Below are positions 36,317 to 48,533 of a DNA stretch of 64,000 nt, in pieces. The position numbers and the translations under genes are program-made. The stretch lies in the NCBI GenBank assembly GCA_021234155.1, contig JAJEKV010000033.1, positions 2,647,454-2,711,453 of the forward strand, written 5' to 3'. Under the pieces are notes generated by a model, which was not told the origin of the DNA, searched no databases, and saw only the letters and a program-made list of their open reading frames with translations. This DNA is from Isoetes taiwanensis (taxonomy: Eukaryota > Streptophyta > Lycopodiopsida > Isoetales > Isoetaceae). Position 1 is the first letter of the stretch. Every line of letters starts with the position of its first letter.

Positions 36317-37947
36317 TGATACGAACTTCCCTGAATACCTGAATAAACATAAGAACTTCTACACAAATTAGTAGCCAAAGCATTATTCAAAGGAGCTCTC
36401 CACCCAACCGTGCCACTCAGCTAATAATATCAAGCTGGAACATAAAGACAATAAGGCATATCAGGCATATCTATATCTGACAATCAGCTTCTGCTAGTAG
36501 CTCCTCCCTCGAGCTGGTAATCCTCAGTATGATACACCAAGAGTTGGGTTTAGGAATAGTAATAGGTTATTAGACAAGATTAACAGAAGCTCTAGGAAAA
36601 AGAAATAGCTTTCTTAGAATCAGATTCAAGGGCCAAGAGTAAAGCAGTCTTCTTTGACCCCCGGTCACTCTTTCTGCCATTTCTCTCTCATTCGGATGAA
36701 TCAGAATAAGTGCCACACCAATCCGGAAACTAGACTCCGAGCCAGTTCTAGAAAAGTAAAATTCGCCCAAATCCGATCTCTGGTTGCGGAGATATAGCTA
36801 ATTAAATTTTGGGTTCTATTTATAGAAGTCTCTGTGACTTTAGCCTTCTTTGGGCTGCCTTTGCCTTTGCCTTTTGTTCCCAACCATGATATATACTAAC
36901 TCTATATGATTTCACCCAATGCGTAATCATATTGGCCACTCCCCCGAGCTCATTATTAGATATTAACCTTAAACCATATCAATTCCTTCCCTTCTCGAAA
37001 GCAACTGACCTCAGTTGCATTGAATACAACTTTCAGGTTCTCGTTAACATCAACTTTAATATGAAGATTATTAACCTTCATAATTTTATGAACCATTGAC
37101 AATATTATAATTCTGTTAAGGCTACTCCCCTAACATAATATTATTATCAACTCGTGGTCACCACCTCCTCGTGGCTTCCACCTTGGTTTATGATACCACA
37201 TGTTCGTGATTTTTGTGTCTACCACCTATTCGTGGTTTTCACATACTAGTGGTTGCCACCTACTTGTCGACCACTAAGTCTTGGTTACCACCTACTCGTG
37301 GACCAATTTAGTTCTTGCTCACCACCTACTCGTGGACCAATTCAACTCGAGGTCCCCACCTACTCGTGGGTCTCTTTCTGCTGTGATTACCATCTACTCA
37401 TGGGTCACATTCATTTGTGATTACCACCTCCTCGTGGGTCACATCCACTTGTGATTACCACCTACTCGTGGGTCATATTAACTCGTGAGTACCACCTACT
37501 CGTGGGTCACTTTGAACAACAATATACCGCTTTAAATTGATTCATAATATAATGGTTTCTCCCATTAAAGCAATTCAAGTCTCGCATAGATAAATAGTAT
37601 CCAATTGAAGTTTTTCCTCAAGAATAACTTCGTTCTTAGAATTCTCGAAACACCGGTTCCCTTTTCGCATATTGCCTCATAAGTCCCATGCATCTAACTT
37701 CCTCGGTTACTTTGCATGTGTATCTGCAAAACTATCTCATGACATGAGTAACTTAAGAACTATTTCAATTAAAACTCGAGAAATCATCCAAGTTCTTGTT
37801 TCGTTGGAATATTTCCCCTCTTTGTTGCTTTGTTGGATTCCAACATCCTTCAAAACACTTAGAGCTGCTTCATCACGCCAAAGATCACGACAATGGTTCC
37901 ACTTCCCATAGTTCCAAAGAAAATCGAAACTACGCTCTGATACCAAT
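36317..37947 (-). repeat. Array unit 17: LTR 36,317-36,976 + internal
   Basis: Near-duplicate of unit 16 in its LTR. The internal lacks the 10 bp deletion and has TTCTTGCTCACCACC (37,313) like unit 13. Confidence 0.9.
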
Positions 37948-39569
37948 TGATACGAACTTCCCTGAATACCTGAATAAGCATAAGAACTTCTACACAAATT
38001 AGTAGCCAAAGCATTATTCAAAGGAGCTCTCCACCCAACCGTGCCACTCAGCTAATAATATCAAGCTGGAACATAAAGACAATAAGGCATATCAGGCATA
38101 TCTATATCTGACAATCAGCTTCTGCTAGTAGCTCCTCCCTCGAGCTGGTAATCCTCAGTATGATACACCAAGAGTTGGGTTTAGGAATAGTAATAGGTTA
38201 TTAGACAAGATTAATGAAGCTCTAGGAAAAGAAATAGCTTTCTTAGAATCGATTCAAGGGCCAAGAGTAAAGCAGTCTTCTTTGACCCCCGGTCACTCTT
38301 TCTGCCATTTCTCTCTCATTCGGATGAATCAGAATAAGTGCCACACCAATCCGGAAACTAGACTCCGAGCCAGTTCCAGAAAAGTAAAATTCGCCCAAAT
38401 CCGATCTCTGGTGCTAATTAAATTTTGGGTTCTATTTATAGAAGTCTCTGTGACTTTAGCCTTCTTTGGGCTGCCTTTGCCTTTGCCTTTGCCTTTTGTT
38501 CCCAACCATGATATATACTAACTCTATATGATTTCACCCAATGCATAATCATATTGGCCACTCCCCCGAGCTCATTATTAGATATTAACCTTAAACCATA
38601 TCAATTCCTTCCCTTCTCGAAAGCAACTGACCTCAGTTGCATTGAATACAACTTTCAGGTTCTCGTTAACATCAACTTTAATATGAAGATTATTAACCTT
38701 CATAATTTTATGAACCATTGACAATATTATAATTCTGTTAAGGCTACTCCCCTAACATAATATTATTATCAACTCGTGGTCACCACCTCCTCGTGGCTTC
38801 CACCTTGGTTTATGATACCACATGTTCGTGATTTTTGTGTCTACCACCTATTCGTGGTTTTCACATACTAGTGGTTGCCACCTACTTGTCGACCACTAAG
38901 TCTTGGTTACCACCTACTCGTGGACCAATTTAGTTCTTGGTTACCACCTACTCGTGGACCAATTCAACTCGAGGTCCCCACCTACTCGTGGGTCTCTTTC
39001 TATTGTGATTACCATCTACTCATGGGTCACATTCATTTGTGATTACCACCTCCTCGTGGGTCACATCCACTTGTGATTACCACCTACTCGTGGGTCACAT
39101 TAACTCGTGAGTACCACCTACTCGTGGGTCACATTGAACAACAATATACCGCTTTAAATTGATTCATAATATAATGGTTTCTCCCATTAAAGCAATTCAA
39201 GTCTCGCATAGATAAATAGTATCCAATTGAAGTTTTTCCTCAAGAATAACTTCGTTCTTAGAATTCTCGAAACACCAGTTCCCTTTTCGCATATTGCCTC
39301 ATAAGTCCCATGCATCTAATTTCCTCGGTTACTTTGCATGTGTATCTGCAAAACTATCTCATGACATGAGTAACTTAAAAACTATTTCAACTAAAACTCG
39401 AGAAATCATTCAAGTTCTTGTTTCGTTGGAATATTTTCCCTCTTTGTTGCTTTGTTGGATTCCAACATCCTTCAAAACACTTAGAGCTGCTTCATCACGC
39501 CAAAGATCACGACAATGGTTCCACTTCCCATAGTTCCAAAGAAAATCGAAACTGCGCTCTGATACCAAT
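37948..39569 (-). repeat. Array unit 18: LTR 37,948-38,598 + internal
   Basis: The LTR has a short deletion at CTCTGGTGCTAATT (38,405) just upstream of the TATA box, plus small indels near 38,213-38,255. The internal is canonical. Confidence 0.9.
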
Positions 39570-41244
39570 TGATACGAACTTCCCTGAATACCTGAATAAA
39601 CATAAGAACTTCTACACAAATTAGTAGCCAAAGCATTATTCAAAGGAGCTCTCCACCCAACCGTGCCACTCAGCTAATAATATCAAGCTGGAACATAAAG
39701 ACAATAAGGCATATCAGGCATATCTATATCTGACAATCAGCTTCTGCTAGTAGCTCCTCCCTCGGCTGGTAATCCTCAGTATGATACACCAAGAGTTGGG
39801 TTTAGGAATAGTAATAGGTTATTAGACAAGATTAACAGAAGCTCTAGGAAAAAGAAATAGCTTTCTTAGAATCAGATTCAAGAGCCAGGAGTAAAGCAGT
39901 CTTCTTTGACCCCCGGTCACTCTTTCTGCCATTTCTCTCTCATTCGGATGAATCAGAATAAGTGCCACACCAATCCGGAAACTAGACTCCGAGCCAATTC
40001 CAGAAAAGTAAAATTAGCTCAAATCCGATCTCTGGTTGCGGAGATATAGCTAATTAAATTTTGGGTTCTATTTATAGGAGCCAGTTCCAGAAAAGTAAAA
40101 TTCGCCCAAATCCGATCTCTGGTTGCGGAGATATAGCTAATTGAATTTTGGGTTCTATTTATAGAAGTCTCTGTGACTTTAGCCTTCTTTGGGCTGTCTT
40201 TGCCTTTGCCTTTGCCTTTTGTTCCCAACCATGATATATACTAACTCTATATGATTTCACCCAATGCATAATCATATTGGCCACTCCCCCGAGCTCATTA
40301 TTAGATATTAACCTTAAACCATATCAATTCCTTCCCTTCTCGAAAGCAACTGACCTCAGTTGCATTGAATACAACTTTCAAGTTCTCGTTAACATCAACT
40401 TTAATATGAAGATTATTAACCTTCATAATCTTATGAACCATTGACAATATTATAATTCTGTTAAGGCTACTCCCCTAACATAGTATTATTATCAACTCGT
40501 GGTCACCACCTCCTTGGTTTATGATACCACATGTTCGTGATTCTTGTGTCTACCACCTATTCGTGGTTTTCACATACTAGTGGTTGCCACCTACTTGTCG
40601 ACCACTAAGTCTTCGTTACCACCTACTCGTGGACCAATTTAGTTCTTGGTTACCACCTACTCGTGGACCAATTCAACTCGAGGTCCCCACCTACTCATGG
40701 GTCACATTCATTTGTGATTACCACCTCCTCGTGGGTCACATCCACTTGTGATTACCACCTACTCGTGGGTCACATTAACTCGTGAGTACCACCTACTCGT
40801 GGGTCACTTTGAACAACAATATACCGCTTTAAATTGATTCATAATATAATGGTTTCTCCCATTAAAGCAATTCAAGTCTCGCATAGATAAATAGTATCCA
40901 ATTGAAGTTTTTCCTCAAGAATAACTTCGTTCTTAGAATTCTCGAAACACCAGTTCCCTTTTCGCATATTGCCTCATAAGTCCCATGCATCTAATTTCCT
41001 CGGTTACTTTGCATGTGTATCTGCAAAACTATCTCATGACATGAGTAACTTAAAAACTATTTCAACTAAAACTCGAGAAATCATCCAAGTTCTTGTTTCG
41101 TTGGAATATTTTCCCTCTTTGTTGCTTTGTTGGATTCCAACATCCTTCAAAACACTTAGAGCTGCTTCATCACGCCAAAGATCACGACAATGATTCCACT
41201 TCCCATAGTTCCAAAGAAAATCGAAACTGCGCTCTGATACCAAT
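39570..41244 (-). repeat. Array unit 19: LTR 39,570-40,321 + internal
   Basis: The longest LTR (752 bp), because 87 bp (39,991-40,077) is repeated in tandem at 40,078-40,164 and doubles the TATA box. The internal has a shortened minisatellite (40,500-40,800). Confidence 0.9.
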
Positions 41245-42030
<786 letters not shown>

Positions 42031-42239
42031 CATGACTAAAAGATGCATGACCAGCGACTAAAGTCAGAAGAGCATGAGCATGTTACTAAGTCATGAACAT
42101 GTTTCAGTTAAAGATCACAGAGAAGATATGCCATCTTGGATTAGCTCGGTCCAAGTATGGGATGATAAGACTACGGATGTATGAAGTGCTAGCGCGATCA
42201 GGATTTTTTTTTAGATATTTCATCTCATTGGTCTTATCA

Positions 42240-42460
42240 GTGACGTATCTCTCTTTCTCTGTGGACGCTGGGTGCTAGGGTTTCTACTGTGGAACTTCAG
42301 AAAGCCATAGCTCCCACATATGGTGTCAGATTACAACGTGGTTAGGCTCTTTGGAAAGCTTATTCTGAGTTCTTTCCAACGGTGTATAATATCAATACTT
42401 TTGAATCAGTTTGCCACTCTGTAATTGGCATTTTCCGGGACAGTCTCTATCTCTCTGGCG
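42240..42460 (+). promoter_or_regulatory. LINE E leader with diverged monomer
   Basis: It contains GTGCTAGGGTTTCTACTGTG, TGGTGTCAGATTA, CTCTTTGGAAAGCTTATTCTGAGTTCTTTCCAACGG in two halves around a short loop, and CATTTTCCGGGACAG. The same blocks in the same order occur in the monomers at 7,069-7,860 read on the minus strand. It is the likely LINE promoter region; no TATA box was identified. Confidence 0.6.
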
Positions 42461-43262
42461 ATGGCGCACAAAAGAATTATTAAAAAAGTGGAAACGGTGG
42501 GCGATGGGTCTCCTTGGGTCTCCTGTTGGGGCCGATGTGATCCCAACTGACCTCGGATGTAAGAAGAAAGGCAAAGCTGATGCTGCAGGGGCTGTTGTGG
42601 CTGATGCCAAGGGGGTTCCCAAGTCGGGAGTCCATGTGAAGAAAAGGGAGAAGGCAGCAAAATCAGATACCTCTGGAGATGAGGACGGGTCTGACACCGA
42701 GGATGAAGGCAGCAACGAGCAAGGGTTCCAGAAGAGATTTCAGAAAGAAATGATGGAGATGCTGGCGGATAGTATGAAGAAAATGCTCAGGGATTTCAAG
42801 AAGGAATTCATGCGTGAATTTATGGGATCGGTTATGCAAGACATGATCAAAGAGGTAAGAAGTTCCTTGGCAAATGATTTTCAATTGGCATTAGAACAGA
42901 ATAAACAGGAGAATGCATTGGCTCTGCAAAAATTGAGAAGTGAATTGGAGGTCGTTAAATCTGAAATTCAAGAAGAGGTGGAAGAGGAATCAAGGGAGGA
43001 GGATTCAGCCATAGCGGAGCTGTCCCAAAAACTGACAGGTTACATGGAGGAGCAAGATAGGAAGAACCGGACACTCAATTTGAGATTGGTTGGATTGCCA
43101 GAGACAGATCATGAAAAAACAAAAGCAGTAGTGGTGCATTTCCTCCAGGATAAGCTGAAACTTGATGATCCAGGCGTAGTGGACGCATTCAGAGTGGGAA
43201 AACCAGCAGGGTGGAATAGACATGTGGTGGTTAGATTCCGTGACAAGGAATGCAGATGGAAT
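42461..43262 (+). pseudogene. LINE E ORF1, left part
   Basis: ATG at 42,461 gives MAHKRIIKKVE. A shift before GADVIPTDLGCKKKGK moves to the main frame, which runs open to the copia insertion. That frame has an acidic stretch (SGDEDGSDTEDEGSNEQG), a long Met/Lys/Glu-rich coiled-coil-like region (QKEMMEMLADSMKKMLRDF), and the RRM start LNLRLVGLPETDHEKTKA with DAFRVGK and RHVVVRFRD. It matches the ORF1 at 1,821 in order and spacing. Codon 43,260-43,262 is the last before the insertion. Confidence 0.85.
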
Positions 43263-43714
43263 TGTTAGGTTTTGAAGATAAACTCAATAAACTGACAATA
43301 ATAGTTATACAATCAGGCGCTCAAACAATCTGCTGCTTCTACCTCGACCTGCAAGCGTGCCCTGTCTATCCATCACTCCAGTATTTATATCTATATTTGC
43401 TTTCCAATCTGGGTGCATCCACTTGTCAAATTGTGCATCCCCTTCATATAGAAAGTTCTCCAACTTGCCTAAAAATCCGGAGTAGATAGACTTGCTGTCC
43501 TTAAATTTCGGCCCTAGTTGACTTTGACTTTGACTGGTCAACACAAACCCTAAGTGGCGGGCAGGGGGTGTCTGATGATTTCTAGCGAGCCCAGCAACAC
43601 CCGGGTAGCACTAGCCCGCCACCTTTGACTTTGACTTTGACTTTGACTTTGACCTACTGCCACTGCTTCTCATAGGTCTTCCCATATCTTTGAATAACAT
43701 GACACCATTTAACA
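43263..43714 (-). repeat. copia 3' LTR
   Basis: 452 bp, TG...CA. It contains a TTTGAC hexamer run with one unit more than the other LTR; no other difference was seen by eye. Confidence 0.95.
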
Positions 43715-43724
43715 CTTTCCCTTC
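43715..43724 (-). other. copia polypurine tract
   Basis: Minus strand GAAGGGAAAG directly next to the 3' LTR; plus-strand DNA primer. Confidence 0.85.
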
Positions 43725-43727
43725 ATG

Positions 43728-45050
43728 TTATTTTTCCTTGCAACTGATCATTTGTCTCAGTCTACTAAATTTTAACTCTGTCAAAGCTTTTGTCAAAATA
43801 TCTGCCAACTGTATGTCAGTTTGAACATATTTCAGTTCAATGATTCTTTTCCTCACTAGGTCCCTTATGAAATGCATCTCCAGCTCGATATGTTTGGTCC
43901 TTTCATGTTGTATTGGATTTTTCGTCATTCCTATGCAACTGAGACTGTCAGAAAACAATTTCAAAGGTTTTCTTTGCTCTATACCAATTTCTTGTAGCAA
44001 CCTTTCACTCCATACTATTTCCTTAGCAGCAAGGGTTGCAGCCGCATATTCTGCTTCCGCAGATGAAAGTGCTATTGCCTTTTGCTTCCTGCATTTCCAT
44101 GAAATGGGCCCTCCTCCTAGCATGCAAATAATTCCTGAAGTTGATTTTCTTTCATCCGGGTCTCCACCCCAATCTGAATCACAGTATGATAGCAACTCCA
44201 TATTATCAGAATTAAATTGTATCCCATAATCTACATTTCCTTTCAAATACCTTAGAACCCTCTTAGCTGCCTGCCAGTGCTCTTTTCCAAAGTTATGACA
44301 GTATCTACTCAGAATATTGACTGCAAATGAAATATCGGGTCTCGTACAGCTAGATAAATATAGTAAGCAGCCAACTAACTCTTGATATGGAATGTTTTCC
44401 ATTTCTGATCTGTCATCATTCAAATTCAAGGTTAGTTTGTTACCTGGAACCATGGGAGTGTTTACCACCTTACAATCTTCCATGTTGAATCTTTTGAGCA
44501 TGCCTGCAATATTCTCACCTTGTGTTAAAGTAAGAACCTGTTTGTCTCTATCTCTGAAGACTTCAATTCCTAAAAACATTTTAAGTTCGCCCAAGTCTGT
44601 CATTTTAAACCGATTCTTGAGAATGTCTTTGCATTTTTGTAGCACACCAAGATTGCTACTAACCATCACATTGTCATCCACATATAGTGCAATATAGCAC
44701 ACTTCATTCCCATCCTTAAACAAATAAATATTTCCATCATCCTTTAGTTTTATAAAACCTTGTTCCCTTAAATATGAGTCCATGCAAATATACCATTGTC
44801 TTGGTGACTGTCTCAGCCCATATACAGCCTCTTTAAGTTTCCACACTTTGTCTTTCCCTTGCTCAAAGCCAGGAGGTTGCATCATAAAGATATCCTCCTC
44901 CAAGTCAGCATTCAAGAAAGCAGTAGAGACATCCATATGATGTATCTCAAAATTCTTTGCATTTGCTACTGCTAACAACATCCTGATACTTGTCATTTTT
45001 ACTATAGGGGAAAAAGTTTCCTCATAGTCAATTCCTTCTTACGTGTGTAT
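43728..45050 (-). pseudogene. copia reverse transcriptase and RNase H
   Basis: Open from ATG 44,996 to 43,728. The RT N-terminus lies upstream in two frames (GYTRK and EGIDYEETFSPIVK near 45,005-45,045), showing indels in G and A runs. Motifs: MDVSTAFLNADLEEDIFM, WKLKEAVYGLRQSPRQWY, IALYVDDNVM (catalytic YVDD), LGELKMFLGIEV and TRPDISFAVN. RNase H: SYCDSDWGGDPDERKSTSG, ALSSAEAEYAA, KLFSDSLSCI and ADILTKAL. All catalytic acidic residues are kept in this frame. Confidence 0.92.
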
Positions 45051-45541
45051 CCCCTGTGCTACTAATCGAGCTTTATACTTAATTGAGTGAGGTTGTAATC
45101 CTTGCTTAATTTTAAATATCCATTTACAACCCACTGCTTGTCTACCTTCAGGTAAGTTTACAAGCTCATACGTCCCTCGTTCTTTTAAATGCATCCGACT
45201 CATCATTCATGGCAATTTTCCATTCTTTTGCATCACCAACACTTATAGCTTCTCTATAAGATTTTGGTACTTCAAGATCCAAACAAGGCAAGGATTTCAA
45301 TAAGGTTTACACCTGCTACTTCACTTTGTATTCTCCTACTTCTACGTGTTATCTCTTCCAAATCTTTCATGGTCAACATTAGCCTCTTGTTGCAAGATCT
45401 GAGCTGCAGTTCTTCTACCAGCCTTTGGCTGTGTTACCTCCTTTTCTATAGTACGACCACACTATCTCAAGGCGTCTTGAGCACCAACTTGTTGAGAGAA
45501 GAGTTTGTTGGCATCCCGCTCATCATCATCATCAATAAAGT

Positions 45542-46333
45542 TCAGTATTCAATTTTACGAACTTCCTTTTCTTTAGGGTTAACAGAGAAGAACTTTATGT
45601 TTTTATAAGATTGAGATTCGTCAAATGTCACATCTCTACTTATCAAAATCTTTTTTCTTTGTGGATCAAATAATCTGTATGCCTTGGATTCTTGATCACA
45701 TCCTACAAGAAAAGCTATTCTTGCTCGATCATCCAACTTTAACCTTTGTTGCTTTGGTACATGAACAAAGCTTAGACAACCAAAAACTCTCAGTGTCTCA
45801 TAGTTTGGTTTAACTTCTGACCATAGCTCATCTGGAGTCATTCCACTGATTGCTCTATTTGGTAACATATTTTGAACTTTCACTGCTGTTAAGACAGCTT
45901 CCTCCCACAAATAATTGGGTAGCCCTGTGTGTTTTATCATAGCTCTGACAGCATTTAAAATTGTCCTATTTTTCCTTTCAGCAATGCCATTAGTTTGTGG
46001 AGAAAAACTACATGTAAACTGTCTCTTTATCCCCCTTACCTTGCAAAACTTGATAAACTCAGATGACATGAACTCTCCACCACGGTCAGATCGAATACAT
46101 TTCACTTTTTTTCCTGTTTCTAATTCTACTTCTGCAGCAAACATTTTATAAGCCTCAAAGGCTTGATCTTTAGTTCTAAGACACATGCATGTTGTCTTTC
46201 TACTAAAGTCATCAATAAAGGTAATGAAATACCTTTTTCCTGATATTCCTCTAACATTAAGAGGGCCACAGAGATCTGTATGCACTAGTTCCAACACCCC
46301 TTTGGTTTTTCTCTTTGCCCTTTTAAAAGGCAA
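45542..46333 (-). pseudogene. copia integrase core
   Basis: DDE catalytic residues are present in order: LVHTDLCGPL (D), CIRSDRGGEFMS (D) and NGIAERKNRTIL (E). PNYLWEEAV, LPNRAISGMTP and VFGCLSFVHVP follow, typical of the copia integrase C-terminal part. It inserts element cDNA into host DNA. The frame ends at 45,542 after VRKIEY; the linker to RT (45,541-44,997) is broken by several indels. Confidence 0.9.
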
Positions 46334-47042
46334 TCTTGCATGTGTTTCCTAGCATGCAACCTAGGCAGATCCTTGGCTCATCAACTCCATTTTTTGCTTT
46401 GATTATTTTTTGTTTAATCATAGTATCTATGGTGCTATGATTAACATGACATAACCTCAGATGCCAAGTGTCCATATCTGGAATCATAACAGAATTAACA
46501 CAGGGCAAACTATCCAATGCAAACAAATTACCAAATCTTCTGCCAAGAAATTTGATCTCATTATTCAAAAGCACTTTACATTGGTACTTGTCAAAAACAA
46601 CAGTGTAGTCCATGTCTAATAACTGTGCAACAGAAATTAAATTCCTGACTAGTGAAGGTACACACAAAACATCCTTCAAGTTTACTGCTTTCCCTTGAAG
46701 ATCAAACAATTCTAACATTCCCGTGCATTGAACATCTTGCAACTTCCCATTTCCCAACTTGATATGCTTAATTCTTCCTTCTTTTTCCTCCTTGAATAAT
46801 TTGGCTGAACTGATCACGGATTTTTCTGCTCCACTATCTAATATTAACATTTCATCATCATTATTAGATTTTTCTTTTGAAACAACCAAAATGTCATAAT
46901 TACTTACCTCAGCATCTTCATCCTCTTCAATTGATTCTTCTTCAATATCTTGCACCAAATTTACAGCAGACCTTTGTGTATCAGGATTCCTTCCTCGACC
47001 TCTAGAATAATTTCTCCCCCTACTTGGTCTGCCTCTATTCAT
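46323..47042 (-). pseudogene. copia aspartic protease and integrase zinc-binding region
   Basis: Basic RG-rich start (MNRGRPSRGRNYSRGRGR), acidic linker, then the protease active site LILDSGAEKSVI (D-S-G). The GAG-pre-integrase HHCC domain follows: WHLRLCHVNHSTIDTM with ICLGCMLG. The frame stops at 46,323, and the expected next residues (HARLPFKRAKRKTKG) lie in another frame, showing an indel near 46,345. Confidence 0.88.
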
Positions 47043-47148
47043 TTTGCTGCTTGAGCACTTGTTTGCAAAGTGACCTCTGCCTCCACAGTTAAAGCACTAG
47101 GACAATTTATCTTTAAATGCCCTTTTGCTTTGCAGTGAAAACAAGGAC

Positions 47149-47886
47149 CTATTTCACTCTTATCTTTAGCACTTTTTCCTGATTGCCCTTACCTGCATAC
47201 AACACTTCAACATTATCCTCAATGTCATCATCATACAATACCTTATTTTGTTCAAACTCTGTTCGAATCATTTCTTCTGCTGCCTCTCTGGTTTTGGCCA
47301 CATTCCTAATAAGAGTTGACAACTGCTTGTTTCCCTCAACTGCTCTTGCCACATGCAATAATTTTTGCTGCTCAGTCAGCAACACCCCAGCACCTTCTAA
47401 GTCTGCCACAATGTTATCGAACTTAGAGAAAAACTTTGGTAAGTCATCACCTTCTTTTACTCTTAGCATCCTAAGTGCCTTATCAAGAACATCAATCTGA
47501 GATGATGTTTTTTCCTCATAGTTCTTGAGCAGGAACTTCCAAATATCACTAGGGGGCTTTCCCCTTATCTTCAGCAAAATTGAAGCCCCAACTTTGCTGG
47601 TCAAAATACCATAAGCTTCACGAAGTTTAACAACTTCATCTTTACCACTTTTACTTGAGTCTACTTCACCAGACTCTCCAGAAGTTTCACCAGATTTTCC
47701 AGAGGTAGAACTTCTTCTTGCAGCCACAGAGACTGCATCCCCACTTGAACTAGTTCCTTGAACTAATTCCCAGAGCCCTTAATTTTCAAGAACATTTTTG
47801 ATTTGTTCCTTCCAAATCTGAAAGCCTGGTCCCCCTTCATACACTGCAATAGAGTTCAACAACCCTGCTCCAAACCTGCTTGACAT
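47149..47886 (-). pseudogene. copia gag (capsid and first zinc knuckle), broken
   Basis: ATG at 47,886 (overlapping the PBS region) gives MSSRFGAGLLNS and FQIWKEQIKNVLEN. TAA follows at 47,781-47,779, then the frame reads GLWELVQGTSSSG onward. The retrotransposon gag fold is visible as KLREAYGILTSKVGASIL, DIWKFLLKNYEEKT and LRVKEGDDLPKFF. The frame ends at 47,149. The two CCHC knuckles, CFHCKAKGHLKINC (about 47,105-47,145) and CFNCGGRGHFANKC (about 47,050-47,100), lie in other frames, so at least two frameshifts exist at the nucleocapsid. Confidence 0.88.
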
Positions 47887-47887
47887 G

Positions 47888-47899
47888 GCTCTGATACCA
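47888..47899 (-). other. copia primer binding site
   Basis: Minus strand TGGTATCAGAGC, one nucleotide after the LTR end. It is the initiator-Met tRNA primer type and identical to that of the tandem LTR array. Confidence 0.9.
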
Positions 47900-47900
47900 C

Positions 47901-48346
47901 TGTTAGGTTTTGAAGATAAACTCAATAAACTGACAATAATAGTTATACAATCAGGCGCTCAAACAATCTGCTGCTTCTACCTCGACCTGCAAGCGTGCCC
48001 TGTCTATCCATCACTCCAGTATTTATATCTATATTTGCTTTCCAATCTGGGTGCATCCACTTGTCAAATTGTGCATCCCCTTCATATAGAAAGTTCTCCA
48101 ACTTGCCTAAAAATCCGGAGTAGATAGACTTGCTGTCCTTAAATTTCGGCCCTAGTTGACTTTGACTTTGACTGGTCAACACAAACCCTAAGTGGCGGGC
48201 AGGGGGTGTCTGATGATTTCTAGCGAGCCCAGCAACACCCGGGTAGCACTAGCCCGCCACCTTTGACTTTGACTTTGACTTTGACCTACTGCCACTGCTT
48301 CTCATAGGTCTTCCCATATCTTTGAATAACATGACACCATTTAACA
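47901..48346 (-). repeat. copia 5' LTR
   Basis: 446 bp. It abuts the PBS on the left (minus-strand downstream) and the GGAAT target copy on the right. Confidence 0.95.
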
Positions 48347-48351
48347 GGAAT

Positions 48352-48519
48352 GCTCTTAAGAACAGGACAGCCCTTAAAGGGGAAAGTGTTTGGATAAACG
48401 AAGATCTAACCAAAGAACAACTTGGTGTCAGGAAGGAAGAAATTAAGAAATTTAAAGAAGCAAAGAGCCAGAACCAGCAAGTTTATTGGAAGAAAGGAAA
48501 AGTGGTCATTGGCAACTAG
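48352..48519 (+). pseudogene. LINE E ORF1, right part
   Basis: Continues ORF1 in the same frame after the copia element and its second target copy: ALKNRTALKGESVWINEDL, then KEAKSQNQQVYWKKGKVVIG and a stop at 48,519. It corresponds to the C-terminal domain of the ORF1 at 2,590-2,750. The frame is kept across the insertion, so the copia element alone separates the two halves. Confidence 0.85.
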
Positions 48520-48533
48520 GTAAGCGAGACCAT

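Larger units (their letters stand above)
43263..48346 (-). mobile_element. Complete Ty1/copia LTR retrotransposon, minus strand
   Basis: 5.08 kb with LTRs of 446 bp (47,901-48,346, 5' LTR) and 452 bp (43,263-43,714, 3' LTR), and TSD GGAAT at 43,258-43,262 and 48,347-48,351. Termini are TGTTA/TAACA. PBS and polypurine tract flank the internal region. Gene order gag, protease, integrase, RT, RNase H is that of copia (integrase before RT). LTRs appear identical except for one TTTGAC hexamer, so insertion is recent, yet the coding region is broken in several places. Confidence 0.95.

Noticed and set aside
43840-44229. Plus-strand frames within the copia element
   Set aside because: They are mirror images of the RT/RNase H and integrase coding strand, with no motifs of their own.
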